Shown: positions 18,678 through 28,231, numbered from the stretch's first letter. The stretch: 64,000 bases of DNA from Streptomyces sp. HUAS ZL42 (GCF_040782645.1 NZ_CP160403.1:1488001-1552000); one strand, 5' to 3'. Notes: generated by a model from the letters alone, not told the origin. Numbers and translations: made by a program.

Positions 18678-19514
18678 CTATACGTAGTGCCGTTGCGGGA
18701 CGGTGATGTGGTAACCGGAGTCCAGCAGACGCGGCAGATACGCCCGCAGCGCGCGCACACTCTGCGAGCGGTCGCCCCCGGCGTCGTGCGAGAGCACCAC
18801 TACACCGGGGGCGGCGCCCCTTTCGACCCGGGTGGTGATGGTGCGGACACCGGGTGTCTTCCAGTCGAGGGTGTCCACCGTCCACGCGAGCGGTTCCATG
18901 CCCAGTTCGGCGCCGAGCCGGAAGGCGGTGCGGTTCCAGGCGCCGTAGGGCGCACGGAACCACTGGGGGCGTTCGCCGTACCCCTCCTCGATGACATCGC
19001 AGGTGCGTTCCATCTCGGAGCGGATGCGGGCGGGGGTGAGGCGGGTGAGCAGCGGGTGGGACCAGGTGTGGTTGCCGACGACGTGCCCCTCGTCGGCCAT
19101 CCGCGCGAGCAGGTCCTTGTTGGCGGCGGCCATCTCTCCGCAGACGAAGAACATGGCGCGCACGTCGTACTCGCGCAGCGTGCTCAGGATGCTCGGGGTG
19201 TAGCGGCGGTCGGGCCCGTCGTCGAAGGTCAGCACCATGGTGCGACCGCGTCCGGACAGCCGCAGGAAGGGCTCGTGACGCACCAGGGTCCTGGGGGGTG
19301 CCGCGCGCGGCGCACCGTATCCCGTCAGGGGCTGGAGTCGGTAGGCGGAGGCCTTCTCCGGGAGCTGCCGGGCCGGGGCGCCCGCCGGGGGTGCCGGGGT
19401 TCCGGCCGGTTCGCCGCCCGCGCCGAACGCGAACACACCGGCCACGCCGGCCGCTCCCACAGCGGTGGCGCCCGCGAGCAACGCCCGGCGCGTGAGCAAC
19501 TGATCCTTCTGCAT
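18678..19514 (-). CDS. exported polysaccharide deacetylase (NodB domain)
   Basis: A 278-residue exported enzyme that should remove N-acetyl groups from peptidoglycan or chitin oligomers using a divalent metal. The N-terminus LLTRRALLAGATAVGAAG carries a twin-arginine pair and a hydrophobic core, so Tat export is likely. The NodB domain starts around residue 90 with the metal/base motif TFDDGPD, then HTWSHP (metal histidines), WFRAPYGAWN and VVLSHDAGGDRSQ. All expected catalytic residues are present. It is convergent with the sortase gene and separated from lysX by 89 bases. Confidence 0.93.
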   Translation of the reverse strand: MQKDQLLTRRALLAGATAVGAAGVAGVFAFGAGGEPAGTPAPPAGAPARQLPEKASAYRLQPLTGYGAPRAAPPRTLVRHEPFLRLSGRGRTMVLTFDDGPDRRYTPSILSTLREYDVRAMFFVCGEMAAANKDLLARMADEGHVVGNHTWSHPLLTRLTPARIRSEMERTCDVIEEGYGERPQWFRAPYGAWNRTAFRLGAELGMEPLAWTVDTLDWKTPGVRTITTRVERGAAPGVVVLSHDAGGDRSQSVRALRAYLPRLLDSGYHITVPQRHYV

Positions 19515-19603
19515 GACTCATCAGTCGCCCGGATCGTCCCCGACGCACCACGGCAACACCGGTGTGGCGGCACGAAATCACCCGTCCGGCCCAGTGTTCC
19601 GGG

Positions 19604-22600
19604 TCAGCGGCGGCGCACCAGGGGGAACGGAAGGGTTTCACGGATCGTCAGGCCCGTGAGGAACATGACCAGCCGGTCGACACCGAGGCCGAGGCCGCCG
19701 GTGGGCGGCATGGCGTATTCGAGGGCGTCGAGGAAGTCCTCGTCCAGTTCCATGGCCTCCGGGTCCCCGCCGGCGGCGAGCAGGGACTGCGCGGTGAGGC
19801 GGCGGCGTTGTTCGACCGGGTCGGTGAGCTCGGAGTAGGCGGTGCCGAGTTCGGTGCCGAAGGCGACGAGATCCCAGCGTTCGGCGAGCCGCGGGTCCTT
19901 GCGGTGCTGCCGGGTGAGCGGGGAGACGTCGGTCGGGAAGTCCTTGTAGAAAGTGGGCAGCCGGGTCTTCTCCTCGACGAGCCGCTCGTACATCTCCAGG
20001 ACGACGTCACCGTGACCGTCGTCCGCGATGTACGGCACGCCGGCGCGGTCGCACAGCCGGTGCAGGCGTACCAGGTCCGTGTCGGGGTCGATCTCCTCCC
20101 CCAGCGCGTCGGAGATCGCGCCGTACACCGTCCTGACGGGCCACTGCCCGGAGATGTCGTGCTCGGTGCCGTCCTTGCGGACGACGGGCGCACCGAAGGC
20201 GGCGGTCGCCGCACCCTGGATCAGCTCGCGGGTGAGGTCGAGCATCACGTCGTAGTCGGCGAAGGCCTGGTAGGCCTCCAGCACCGTGAACTCGGGGTTG
20301 TGCTTGTAGGAGACGCCCTCGTTGCGGAAGGTGCGGCCCATCTCGAAGACCTTCTCCATGCCGCCGACACAGAGCCGCTTCAGGTACAGCTCGGGGGCGA
20401 TGCGCAGATAGAGGTCGAGGTCGTAGGCGTTGATGTGGGTGGTGAAGGGGCGGGCGTTGGCGCCGCCGTGGATCTGCTGGAGCATCGGGGTCTCGACCTC
20501 GAGGTAGCCGCGGTCCAGCAGGTTCTGGCGCAGGGCCTGTACGGCGGTGGAACGGGCGCGGATCACCTCGCGGGCGCCGGGGTCGGACACCAGGTCGAGG
20601 TAGCGCATACGGACCTTGGTCTCCGGGTCGGCCAGACCGCGGCGCTTGTCGGGCAGCGGGCGCAGGCACTTGCCGACGAGCTGCCAGGAGGTGACGAAGA
20701 CGGTCGGTTCGCCCTTGTCGCTGACGCCCGCGTGGCCGGTGGCGGTGATGTGGTCGCCGATGTCGGTGTCGGCGGTGAAGCGGTCCAGGGCGGGCCCGGA
20801 GTCCTCGCGGGTGAGGGCGAGTTGGTGGTCGCCGGACCAGTCGCGCAGCGTGACGAACACGATGCCGCCGAAGTCGCGCACCCGCATGATCCGGCCGGCG
20901 ACCGTCACCCGGTCGCCCTCGCGGACCTCGTCGAGAGTGTGGGTGCGGACCGGGATGGCGACCGGGTAGGGGTCGGTGCCCTCGGCGCGCAGCCGGTCCA
21001 GTGTGCGGTGCCGGATGCGGACCTGCTCGGGCGGACGCGAGTCCGCGGCGGCGCGCCCGGCCTCGCCCCCTCCGTCGAGGCCGAGCGCCGACAGCGACGG
21101 CAGTCCTTCGGTGCCGGCCGGTCGCTGTCCGGCGTTCGGGTGCCCCTTTCCCCAGAGTTTGCGCAGCGACGGTACGGAGACGAAGCCCTCGGCGATGGCG
21201 GAGGCGAGGCCGATACGGGCGAGGGAGGCGGCCTCGCCGTAGCAGAGGAAGCGGGGGTACCACTCGGGGCGGTACTTGGCGTTGGAGCGGTACAGGGCCT
21301 CCAGTTGCCACCAGCGGGAGAAGAACAGCAGCAGGCGCCGCCACAGCCGCAGCACCGGTCCGGCGCCGATACGGGCGCCCTCCTCGAAGACGGAACGGAA
21401 GACCGCGAAGTTGAGGGAGATCCGGCGCACCCCCAGTTTCGGCGCGGCGGCGCACAGGTCGGCGACCATGAACTCCATGACGCCGTTGGGTGCGCCGCGG
21501 TCCCGGCGCATCAGGTCCAGGGAGATGCCGTCGCTGCCCCAGGGCACGAACGAGAGCAGGGCGAGCAGCTTTCCGTCCTCGCTCAGGGCTTCCACGAGGA
21601 GACAGTCGCCGTCGGCCGGGTCGCCGAGCCGGTCGAGTGCCATGGAGAAGCCGCGTTCGGTCTCGGTGTCGCGCCAGGCGTCCGCCTTGTCGACGATCTC
21701 CTCCATCTCCTTGTCGGTGAGGGTGGAGTGGCGGCGGATGCGGCAGCGGGCGCCGGTGCGCCGGACGCGGTGGACGGCCTGCCGGGTGACACGCATGTCA
21801 CGGCCGCCGAGGTCGAAGTCGGGCACGTGCAGGATCGCTTCGTCGCCGAGCTGGAGGGCGCCCAGGCCGGCGCGCGCGTAGGCCTTCGCGCCGTCCTCGG
21901 AGGCGCCCATCACGGCGGGCGCCCAGGCGTGTCTGCGGGCCACGTCGAGCCAGGCGGCGATGGCGTGCGGCCAGGCCTCGCGGTCGCCGACCGGGTCACC
22001 GCCGGCCAGGCAGACGCCGGCCTCGACGCGGTAGGTGACGGCGGCCTTGCCGCTGGGCGAGAAGACGACGGCCTTGTCGCGCCGGGTGGCGAAGTAGCCG
22101 AGGGAGTCCTGGTCGCCGTAGCGCCGGAGGAGGGCGCGGATACGGGCCTCCTCGTCGCCGTGCAGGCCCGCCTCCAGGCGCTGCGAACGGAACAGCGTGG
22201 CGGCGGCGTTCAGCAGGGCGAGCGCGCCGAACAGGCCGAGCAGGAAGAACAGGGCGCGGGGCGGGCGGCCGTCGAACGAGCCGGCGGAGACGAGGCCGCC
22301 GCAGACCCGGTTCGCGGCCCACGCCAGGCGCTGGCCGTACGGCAGGGTGCCGGGGAACAGCTCCACCAGCCCCCAGCCGACCAGGATTCCCGCGGCGAGT
22401 CCGGCGAACAGAACGCCGAGGGCCCGCCGTACGGCGGCGCGGCGGGAGGAGGCGTAGAACTCCCTGCGGGCCACGACCAGCAGGACCAGCAGCAGGCCGC
22501 ACACGACCAGCGACGGGACGGAGGCGCCGTACAGTCCGACCGCCACGCCGAGGACGTCGGTCAGGACCACCAGGCCCAGGTAGACGACGACCAGCCACCA

Positions 22601-22882
22601 GGCGATCTTCTTGCGGGCGGCGGTCGCGGCGGCCAGCAGGAACAGGAAGACGGCGTAGGCGAGGTTGGCGCTGACCGGGACGATGAGCAGGTCGAGCAGA
22701 CGGACGACGGGGCGCAGCGGCCTGCGCAGCGGCGGTATGAGGGCAAGCAGTAGGCAGAGCAGTCCGAGGGCACCGAAGAAGGTGGCGAAGCCCTGCGGCA
22801 CCCTGCTGAGGACGCCGCTCGCGGGCGGCCGTATCGGGCCCGGCGTGTCCTTGGCCGTGGCGGCCTCCACGGTGGCAATCAT
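19604..22882 (-). CDS. lysX: bifunctional lysylphosphatidylglycerol synthetase / lysyl-tRNA synthetase
   Basis: A 1092-residue fusion. The first ~230 residues hold several membrane helices (for example [14 protein letters not shown] and [16 protein letters not shown]). Then comes the MprF/DUF2156 acyl-transfer domain (residues ~240-580), an OB-fold with [20 protein letters not shown], and a class II aminoacyl-tRNA synthetase core with [32 protein letters not shown] and [17 protein letters not shown]. It charges tRNA-Lys and transfers lysine to phosphatidylglycerol, making the membrane less negative and more resistant to cationic peptides. Gene size and order match actinobacterial LysX. It probably has its own promoter in the 88-base gap before the usp gene. 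Confidence 0.95.
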   Translation of the reverse strand: MIATVEAATAKDTPGPIRPPASGVLSRVPQGFATFFGALGLLCLLLALIPPLRRPLRPVVRLLDLLIVPVSANLAYAVFLFLLAAATAARKKIAWWLVVVYLGLVVLTDVLGVAVGLYGASVPSLVVCGLLLVLLVVARREFYASSRRAAVRRALGVLFAGLAAGILVGWGLVELFPGTLPYGQRLAWAANRVCGGLVSAGSFDGRPPRALFFLLGLFGALALLNAAATLFRSQRLEAGLHGDEEARIRALLRRYGDQDSLGYFATRRDKAVVFSPSGKAAVTYRVEAGVCLAGGDPVGDREAWPHAIAAWLDVARRHAWAPAVMGASEDGAKAYARAGLGALQLGDEAILHVPDFDLGGRDMRVTRQAVHRVRRTGARCRIRRHSTLTDKEMEEIVDKADAWRDTETERGFSMALDRLGDPADGDCLLVEALSEDGKLLALLSFVPWGSDGISLDLMRRDRGAPNGVMEFMVADLCAAAPKLGVRRISLNFAVFRSVFEEGARIGAGPVLRLWRRLLLFFSRWWQLEALYRSNAKYRPEWYPRFLCYGEAASLARIGLASAIAEGFVSVPSLRKLWGKGHPNAGQRPAGTEGLPSLSALGLDGGGEAGRAAADSRPPEQVRIRHRTLDRLRAEGTDPYPVAIPVRTHTLDEVREGDRVTVAGRIMRVRDFGGIVFVTLRDWSGDHQLALTREDSGPALDRFTADTDIGDHITATGHAGVSDKGEPTVFVTSWQLVGKCLRPLPDKRRGLADPETKVRMRYLDLVSDPGAREVIRARSTAVQALRQNLLDRGYLEVETPMLQQIHGGANARPFTTHINAYDLDLYLRIAPELYLKRLCVGGMEKVFEMGRTFRNEGVSYKHNPEFTVLEAYQAFADYDVMLDLTRELIQGAATAAFGAPVVRKDGTEHDISGQWPVRTVYGAISDALGEEIDPDTDLVRLHRLCDRAGVPYIADDGHGDVVLEMYERLVEEKTRLPTFYKDFPTDVSPLTRQHRKDPRLAERWDLVAFGTELGTAYSELTDPVEQRRRLTAQSLLAAGGDPEAMELDEDFLDALEYAMPPTGGLGLGVDRLVMFLTGLTIRETLPFPLVRRR

Positions 22883-22970
22883 GTTCCGACTGTAGGAACA
22901 CCGCGCGCGCCTCGCCCGTCGAGCGGTCCTGGCCGGCGGCTGGACCTGGGCCGTCCGATAGCCTCGGGGC

Positions 22971-23432
22971 GTGACGGAACAGCACGCGCATCAGTTCGAG
23001 CTGGGCACGGACGGACCCAGGGTCATCATGGTCGGCCTGGACGGCTCCGATTCCTCGTTCCGCGCGGCGGCGTACGCGGCGGGCCTGGCCCGGCGACAGC
23101 GCGCCCTGCTCGCGATCGTGTACGTGCAGCCGGTGCTGGCGGCGGGCGCGGCCCTCGGCGCCCCGGTCGCGGAGACGACCGACCGGATCGCCGAGGACCT
23201 CGTCGCGGAGATCCGGGACGCCGCCGAGCGGGTCAAGGGGACGTTCGACGTGCGCTGGGAGTTCCACACCTTCCGCGGCGACCCCTACAACGGCCTGGCC
23301 AAGGCCGCGGACGAACTCAAGGCGGACGCAGTGGTGGTGGGCGCCTCCGAACAGGCCGGCCACCGCATCGTCGGTTCCGTCGCGGTCCGCCTGGTGAAGG
23401 CGGGGCGGTGGCCGGTGACGGTGGTGCCGTAG
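22971..23432 (+). CDS. universal stress protein (single UspA domain)
   Basis: A 153-residue single-domain UspA protein. It has [20 protein letters not shown] at the start, [14 protein letters not shown] in the middle, and the ATP-binding-type loop [20 protein letters not shown] near the C-terminus, with VVVGAS-(9)-GS similar to the G-2x-G-9x-G(S/T) motif. The GTG at 22971 is divergent from lysX. UspA proteins act in stress survival; the specific role is unknown. Confidence 0.9.
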   Translation: MTEQHAHQFELGTDGPRVIMVGLDGSDSSFRAAAYAAGLARRQRALLAIVYVQPVLAAGAALGAPVAETTDRIAEDLVAEIRDAAERVKGTFDVRWEFHTFRGDPYNGLAKAADELKADAVVVGASEQAGHRIVGSVAVRLVKAGRWPVTVVP

Positions 23433-23453
23433 CCGCCGGGGACCCCTGCGGAG

Positions 23454-24272
23454 TCAGAGGGCGCGAAGGAACTCCGTGAGGATCGTGTTGAATTCCTCGG
23501 GTTTCTCCATGTTCGGGTAGTGGGCCGTGGCCTCGATCGTCACGGAACGGCCGTTCGGGACCGTCTCGGCCAGGCGCTGGGCCATGCCGATGGCGTCGGT
23601 GGCGTCGAGGGCGCCGTGGACGGCGAGGACCGGGACGTCGATCTTGGGTACGCGGGTCCAGGTGCCGGTCAGGGGTACGTGCCAGTTCGTCTCGTCCGCG
23701 GTGTGCTTGGCGAGGGTGTGCGCGGCCATCTCGCGCAGGCGCCTGACGACGTCCGGGTCCACTTCGTCGACCGTGCGGTGCGGTCCGGCCGCGTTGTGCG
23801 CGAAGGCCTCCACCCAGCCCTGGACGTCGCCCTCGCCCAGCATGCGGGCCGACTCGGCCGCGCGCTGCAGGGTCCAGGGGTCCGTGTACTCGAACTCGCT
23901 GGTCGCGGCTCCGCTGACGACCAGGGCTCGCACCAGCTCGGGGTACTCCAGCGCGGTGTCGGTCGCGACCGCCGCGCCCATGCACAGACCGACGAGGACC
24001 GCCGGTCCGGTGTCGAGGTGGCGCAGGAGGCCGGCGAGGTCGTCCGCCCAGCGGAACGGCTCGGTCGCGTTTGCGGAGAAGCCGTGGCCGCGTACGTCGG
24101 CCGCGATCACACGGAAGCCGGCGGCGGCCAGGGCCGGTATCTGGTCGTCGAAGACCCGGTGGTCGGCCCATCCGGAGTGCAGCAGCACCACGACGTCCCC
24201 GGTACCCGTGTCGCGGTGGGCGAGGTCGCCGTCGGCGGAGGCGAAGAAGCGCAGATCCGAAGCAGCAGTCAT
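23454..24272 (-). CDS. alpha/beta hydrolase with cysteine nucleophile
   Basis: A 272-residue alpha/beta hydrolase. The oxyanion segment is LLHSGWADHRVF, the nucleophile elbow is VGLCMGAA with Cys97 in place of the usual serine, the acid is in VLAVHGALDATD and the base is His in ATAHYPNMEKPEEF. A Cys elbow is known from dienelactone-hydrolase-like members. The start ATG at 24272 lies inside a perfect palindrome that should be the operator of the divergent MarR gene, so expression is likely released by a ligand of that regulator. Longer in-frame starts upstream read through the marR gene and are rejected. Substrate unknown. Confidence 0.85.
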   Translation of the reverse strand: MTAASDLRFFASADGDLAHRDTGTGDVVVLLHSGWADHRVFDDQIPALAAAGFRVIAADVRGHGFSANATEPFRWADDLAGLLRHLDTGPAVLVGLCMGAAVATDTALEYPELVRALVVSGAATSEFEYTDPWTLQRAAESARMLGEGDVQGWVEAFAHNAAGPHRTVDEVDPDVVRRLREMAAHTLAKHTADETNWHVPLTGTWTRVPKIDVPVLAVHGALDATDAIGMAQRLAETVPNGRSVTIEATAHYPNMEKPEEFNTILTEFLRAL

Positions 24273-24320
24273 GACAACCAAGGTGTCATTCTCTCGGCAG
24301 TTTGGCAACCAAGGTGTCAT
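24271..24320. promoter_or_regulatory. MarR operators in the hydrolase/marR divergent promoter
   Basis: CAACCAAGGTGTCAT occurs exactly twice, at 24275-24289 and 24306-24320. The first copy lies in a perfect inverted repeat ATGACA-N7-TGTCAT (24271-24289) that covers the hydrolase start codon; the second has a degenerate left arm (TTGGCA) and lies just before marR. The 31-base spacing puts both on one DNA face. Confidence 0.8.
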
Positions 24321-24329
24321 GATGGCCGG

Positions 24330-24803
24330 GTGAACGACATCGATGAGCCGCTCCCGCCCGACGAGCTCGGCCACCGCCTCACCGAGGTGTTCGATCTCGT
24401 CGGCCCGCTCTACCGGCGTGCCGCGCGCAAGGTGGAGCAGGCCGAACCGATCGAGGGGGCGTCCGCCGGCGTGCGCGCCGTCCTGAACCTGCTGCGCCAG
24501 AACGGCCCCATGACGGTTCCGCAGATGGGCCGGGCCCAGGCACTGAGCCGGCAGTTCGTGCAGCGCATGGTCAACGACGCGGCGGGACACGGCTGGGTCG
24601 AGAGCGTACCCAACCCGGCACACCAGCGGTCCTCGCTGATCCGGCTCACGGACGAGGGCCGCGCGACGATCACCGCCGTCCTCGCCCGGGAGCACACCCT
24701 GAACCGGCAGGTCGGCGGCGCGCTCACGGACACCGAGGTACGGGCCTGCGTGCGCGTGCTCACGGAGATGGTGAAGACCTTCGACCACGTCGACGTGGAC
24801 TGA
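24330..24803 (+). CDS. MarR-family transcriptional regulator
   Basis: A 157-residue winged-helix protein starting at GTG 24330. The MarR fold is visible as RAVLNLLRQNGPMTVPQMGR, then the recognition helix AQALSRQFVQRMVND and the wing SVPNPAHQRSSLIRLTDEGR. It is divergent from the hydrolase gene, with two near-identical operators between them, one overlapping the hydrolase start and one close to its own. The pattern fits a ligand-responsive repressor of the hydrolase and of itself. Confidence 0.9.
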   Translation: MNDIDEPLPPDELGHRLTEVFDLVGPLYRRAARKVEQAEPIEGASAGVRAVLNLLRQNGPMTVPQMGRAQALSRQFVQRMVNDAAGHGWVESVPNPAHQRSSLIRLTDEGRATITAVLAREHTLNRQVGGALTDTEVRACVRVLTEMVKTFDHVDVD

Positions 24804-24818
24804 GCCGCCGGCCGGTCC

Positions 24819-25967
24819 CTACTCCCCCATCACCAAGCCGTCCTCGGCCGCGCCGCGACCGAGCACCACGTCCCTGATCCGGTCGCGCACCCCCTTCACG
24901 TCGGCGCCCCGGGCGAGGGCCTGGTTGAGGTCGACCACCCGGCCGGCGTCGATGTCGAACAGCTGCGGAATGAACTCGGCCTTGGTGACCTTCCACCGTC
25001 CTCCCGGCTCGGCCGGCGGGGAGAAGGTGAAGCGGCCGAGGGTGGACTGGTTGCCGCGCGGGTCCTGGACGCCCTGGTGGTTGACCATCTCACCGGCGAC
25101 CTGGTCGCCCATCCCGTAGATCACCCAGGTGCCGTTGACCTTCTCGTACGCCTGCGGGACATGGGCGTGGGTGCCGAGGATCAGGTCGATGTCCGGGCGG
25201 CCGTCCGTACGGGAGGCCGTCAGCCGCCGGGCCAGCGTCCGCTGCTGCTCGTCCGGTTCGTCCTTCCACTCGGTTCCCCAGTGCAGGGACACGACGACCA
25301 CGTCGGCGCCCGCCCGGCGCGCGGCCCTGGCGTCGCCGAGGATCCGCTCCTCGTCGATCAGGTCGACCGCCCAGGGCTCCCCCGGCGGGAGCGGGAAGCC
25401 GTTCGTGCCGTACGTGTAGGCGAGGTGGGCGACCTTCGCCGGGCCCGCGCGCAGGATCGTGACGGTGTCGGCCTCCTGCTGGGTGCGCGCCGACCCGGCA
25501 TGACGTACGCCCGCGGCATCGAGGGCGTCCAGGGTCGTCCGGATGCCGGTCGCGCCGTCGTCGAGGGTGTGGTTGGAGGCCGTTGAGCAGCCGTCGTAAC
25601 CCGTGGCGGCGAGGCCCGCGGCGACCTCCGGCGGGGACTTGAAGGTGGGGTAGCCGGTGTAGTCGCCGTTCGATCCGTAGACCGTCTCCATGTGACACAG
25701 CGCCACGTCGGCACGGGAGACGACGGGTTCGACGCCCTCGAGCATCGGCCGGAAGTCGTAGCCGGTGCCGCCCCCGTCGAAGAGTGCCTGCTCGATGATC
25801 GAGGTGTGCGGCAGGACGTCGCCGGAGGCGACGAGGGTGAAGGCGGAGGAGGACGGGGCCGGGTGTCCGGCTTTGGCCGTCTGTGCGTTGTGCTGGGCCT
25901 GGCAGGCTGCGCCCGCCGCGAGCAGGGCCGTTACGGCCAGGGCCACTTGTCGGCTGCGTGCGATCAT
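24819..25967 (-). CDS. CapA/PgsA-type metallophosphatase-fold protein, exported
   Basis: A 382-residue protein with an N-terminal export signal (QVALAVTALLAAGAAC), possibly lipidated although the box GAAC is poor. The CapA fold follows: VASGDVLPHTSI near residue 48, CHMETVYGSN, STASNHTLDDG, VVSLHWGTEW and LILGTHAHVPQAYEKVNG. The family resembles calcineurin-like phosphoesterases and includes the CapA component of poly-gamma-glutamate export. No capB/capC neighbours are present, so a wall or small-molecule role is as likely. GGGGTGAGGA precedes the ATG. It is convergent with marR. Confidence 0.85.
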   Translation of the reverse strand: MIARSRQVALAVTALLAAGAACQAQHNAQTAKAGHPAPSSSAFTLVASGDVLPHTSIIEQALFDGGGTGYDFRPMLEGVEPVVSRADVALCHMETVYGSNGDYTGYPTFKSPPEVAAGLAATGYDGCSTASNHTLDDGATGIRTTLDALDAAGVRHAGSARTQQEADTVTILRAGPAKVAHLAYTYGTNGFPLPPGEPWAVDLIDEERILGDARAARRAGADVVVVSLHWGTEWKDEPDEQQRTLARRLTASRTDGRPDIDLILGTHAHVPQAYEKVNGTWVIYGMGDQVAGEMVNHQGVQDPRGNQSTLGRFTFSPPAEPGGRWKVTKAEFIPQLFDIDAGRVVDLNQALARGADVKGVRDRIRDVVLGRGAAEDGLVMGE

Positions 25968-26081
25968 TCCTCACCCCGCTGTAGTCATATTTACGCACAA
26001 ATAGGTGTGAGTTTGGACGCCGCCGCAAACGGACCGGTGACCGTCTTTAACCCGTCCGGTGTGCGCGAGCGGGGTATCGCG

Positions 26082-26105
26082 ACCGTTCGTCGAACCGTTC
26101 GTCGA
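26082..26105 (+). repeat. two perfect 12-bp direct repeats upstream of the ECF sigma gene
   Basis: ACCGTTCGTCGA is repeated without a gap at 26082-26093 and 26094-26105, about 75 bases before the sigma-factor ATG. Directly abutting repeats in this position could be an activator or repressor site, or simple slippage. Confidence 0.6.
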
Positions 26106-26178
26106 CGCGATCGACCGTCCGCCGCAGACCCGTGTGCGCCCCCTGTCCCTCGGACTCGCCCTGCGATGCCATACGCGC

Positions 26179-26727
26179 ATGACGGCCGGAACCACCCTCA
26201 CCAACAGGACGACGACCGCCGAGCACGAGCTCGCCGCACTGCAGCGCGAGCACGGACGGCCGCTCTTCGCGCTGCTGCTGAGGCTGTGTGACGGCGACCG
26301 CCAGCGCGCCGAGGACCTTGTGCAGGAGACACTGGTACGGGCCTGGCAGCATCCCGAGGCCCTGCGCACCGACGCCTTCGACTCCGTACGGCCGTGGCTG
26401 CTCACCGTGGGACGACGCCTCGCGATCGACGCCCGGCGGGCCCGGCTGGCACGGCCGGCGGAGGTCGCCGACGCGGTCCTGGAGCACGCGCCGGTGTGCG
26501 CCGATCACGCCGAACGGTCGGCCGCGACCCTCGATGTGCGCGAAGCTGTGAAGACACTCACTCCGGAGCACCGTGAAGTCCTGGTGCTCGTGTATTTCCA
26601 GGGGGCGAGTGTGGCGGAGGCCGCCGAAGCCCTGGGCATTCCGCCCGGTACCGTGAAGTCCCGCGCGTACTACGCGCTGCGCGCCCTGCGCCGGGTGCTT
26701 CCGGGATACGCGGCCGACCTGCACTGA
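26179..26727 (+). CDS. ECF-type RNA polymerase sigma factor
   Basis: A 182-residue sigma-70 family factor of the ECF group. Region 2 is seen as LLRLCDGDRQRAEDLVQETL and RAWQHPEAL, and the downstream ...RPWLLTVGRRLAIDARR; region 4 has LTPEHREVLVLVYFQGAS and EALGIPPGTVKSRAYYALR. No ribosome-binding site precedes ATG 26179, so the transcript may be leaderless or the start may lie further upstream in frame. A zinc-binding membrane anti-sigma factor gene follows after one intervening gene and is the likely partner. Confidence 0.93.
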   Translation: MTAGTTLTNRTTTAEHELAALQREHGRPLFALLLRLCDGDRQRAEDLVQETLVRAWQHPEALRTDAFDSVRPWLLTVGRRLAIDARRARLARPAEVADAVLEHAPVCADHAERSAATLDVREAVKTLTPEHREVLVLVYFQGASVAEAAEALGIPPGTVKSRAYYALRALRRVLPGYAADLH

Positions 26728-26870
26728 AACCAATGGTCGAGTCAAACCTCCGTAAAGCGCCTTGCTGAGGACCCCGGTTGAGTAATCGGCTGTCCTCATC
26801 CGTGTTCCGGATGGGGTCCCGACCCGGGGCCCGGGGGCGACGCGCACGCACCGGAGGAAGGCAGGAAGGG

Positions 26871-27386
26871 ATGCTGCACAGAGGTCGACAGAGCACGGAC
26901 GGCACCGGCGGCGGTGAACTCATCGTCCCCATGGCCTGGTTGTACGCCGAGTACATCGCCGACGAACTGCTGCGGACCGGCGACCTGATGCCGCCGACGT
27001 CGTTCGAGTTCCGCGCCGGGCGCGACGCGCTGGCGCTGACCATCTTCCTCTCCGACACCGACGGCGAGCTCCCCGGCATCCGGGTCGTCTCCCAGCTGGA
27101 GACCTGGCTCTCGCTGACGGCGTACGACCAGCCGTGGCAGGAGTGGGTGCGCGAGCGCATGGCCAAGCTGACGGCCGACGCCTCCCGGTCCCCGGACCCC
27201 GTGCCGGACCTGGAGCTGGCGGCCGCGGCCTGGCGCTGGCTGGAGGAGACCGAGTTGCTCGCCCCGGACCTGAACGCGGTGCCGGGCGGCGCCCCGCCCA
27301 TCGGCGAGGACGACGGGCCGAAGGTCTGGACGCCGGCCTGGCAGCTCGGGCTGCCCCTGGGGCATCTCGCCATCCATCTTTTTTAG
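26871..27386 (+). CDS. uncharacterised protein between sigma and anti-sigma genes
   Basis: A 171-residue protein that I do not recognise. ATG 26871 is preceded by GGAGGAAG and AGGAAGGG. The N-terminal part has an alternating helix/strand pattern (IVPMAWLYAEYIADELL, SFEFRAGRDALALTIFL, GIRVVSQLETWLSLTAYD); the C-terminal part is acidic and Pro-rich (PIGEDDGPKVWTPAWQLG). No signal peptide or membrane helix. Strong GC3 bias in this frame supports that it is expressed. Its place between an ECF sigma gene and its anti-sigma gene suggests a role in that circuit, but this is inference. Confidence 0.75.
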   Translation: MLHRGRQSTDGTGGGELIVPMAWLYAEYIADELLRTGDLMPPTSFEFRAGRDALALTIFLSDTDGELPGIRVVSQLETWLSLTAYDQPWQEWVRERMAKLTADASRSPDPVPDLELAAAAWRWLEETELLAPDLNAVPGGAPPIGEDDGPKVWTPAWQLGLPLGHLAIHLF

Positions 27387-27527
27387 AATCCGACCAATCC
27401 GGGGCCCGGACCGCTCCGAATATCTTGGTCTCGATTCTGTGTGCGCCTTGAGTGATTCGGCTGACTGGTGCGTACCGATGGGAGCAAGGAGTAACCCCAC
27501 CCGCACCCAACGGCACGAGGATTCGGC

Positions 27528-28178
27528 ATGAGGTCCCTGGAAAGGCATGCGGACGTCGGCGCGTACGCGCTCGGCGTGCTTGACGAAGCGGACGCCTTCC
27601 GCTTCGAGGACCACCTCATGGAGTGTCCTCGGTGCGCGGCGCAGGTCACCGAATTCGGCCCTGTCACACGGCAGATGATGCTGTACCGGCGAGCCACGCC
27701 ACGCTCGGTGCACCCGTTCGCCGGCCCGGGCCCCCGGTTGCTGGACCGGCTGCTCGGCGAGGTCGCGGCACGGCACCGGGCCCGGCGCAGGCGGCTGCTG
27801 TACGCCGTGGCCGCCTCGGTGGCCGTCGCCCTGGCCGGGCCCGCCGTCGCGGTGGTGGCGGGCGGCGGTGACGATGCCGTGAGCGTCACGGCGACGGACG
27901 AGAAGTCCGGTGTGTGGGCTCAGGTGACCACCGAGGACCAGGCCTGGGGCAGCAAGGTGGAGGTGACGATCAAGGACGGGGCGGGCCCCCGCGCCTGCCA
28001 CCTGATCGCCATCGGCACCGACGGCTCGGAACAGACGGTGACCAGCTGGAACCAGCCGGACCACGACGCCCGGCCGAACACCATGCAGGGCGCGGCGGCC
28101 TGGCACCCCGACCAGATCGCCCGGTACGAGGTCCGCACGATGGACGGGGAGCATCTCGTGACCCTCAAGGCCCGTTAG
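27528..28178 (+). CDS. membrane-bound zinc-binding anti-sigma factor
   Basis: A 216-residue anti-sigma factor. The cytoplasmic N-terminus has the zinc-binding Hx3Cx2C motif in FEDHLMECPRCAAQV (about residue 30), one membrane helix follows near residue 90 (LYAVAASVAVALAGPAVAVV), and the outer domain is beta-rich with WGSKVEVTIKDGAGPRACHL. This is the ZAS/RskA-like layout that holds an ECF sigma factor until an envelope signal releases it. The cognate sigma gene is about 800 bases upstream on the same strand. GAGGA precedes the ATG. Confidence 0.9.
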   Translation: MRSLERHADVGAYALGVLDEADAFRFEDHLMECPRCAAQVTEFGPVTRQMMLYRRATPRSVHPFAGPGPRLLDRLLGEVAARHRARRRRLLYAVAASVAVALAGPAVAVVAGGGDDAVSVTATDEKSGVWAQVTTEDQAWGSKVEVTIKDGAGPRACHLIAIGTDGSEQTVTSWNQPDHDARPNTMQGAAAWHPDQIARYEVRTMDGEHLVTLKAR

Positions 28179-28200
28179 ACGCCGACGAGTTGAGGACGTC

Positions 28201-28231
28201 CGGTTGAACCGCGAAGTACCCGGTTGAACCG
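28201..28231. promoter_or_regulatory. two tandem palindromes upstream of the EACC1/caspase genes
   Basis: CGGTTGAACCG, a perfect 11-base palindrome with central G, occurs at 28201-28211 and again at 28221-28231. The centres are exactly 20 bases apart, about two helical turns, as expected for a dimeric regulator binding cooperatively. They lie 128-158 bases before the EACC1 start and 23 bases after the anti-sigma stop. Confidence 0.7.
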
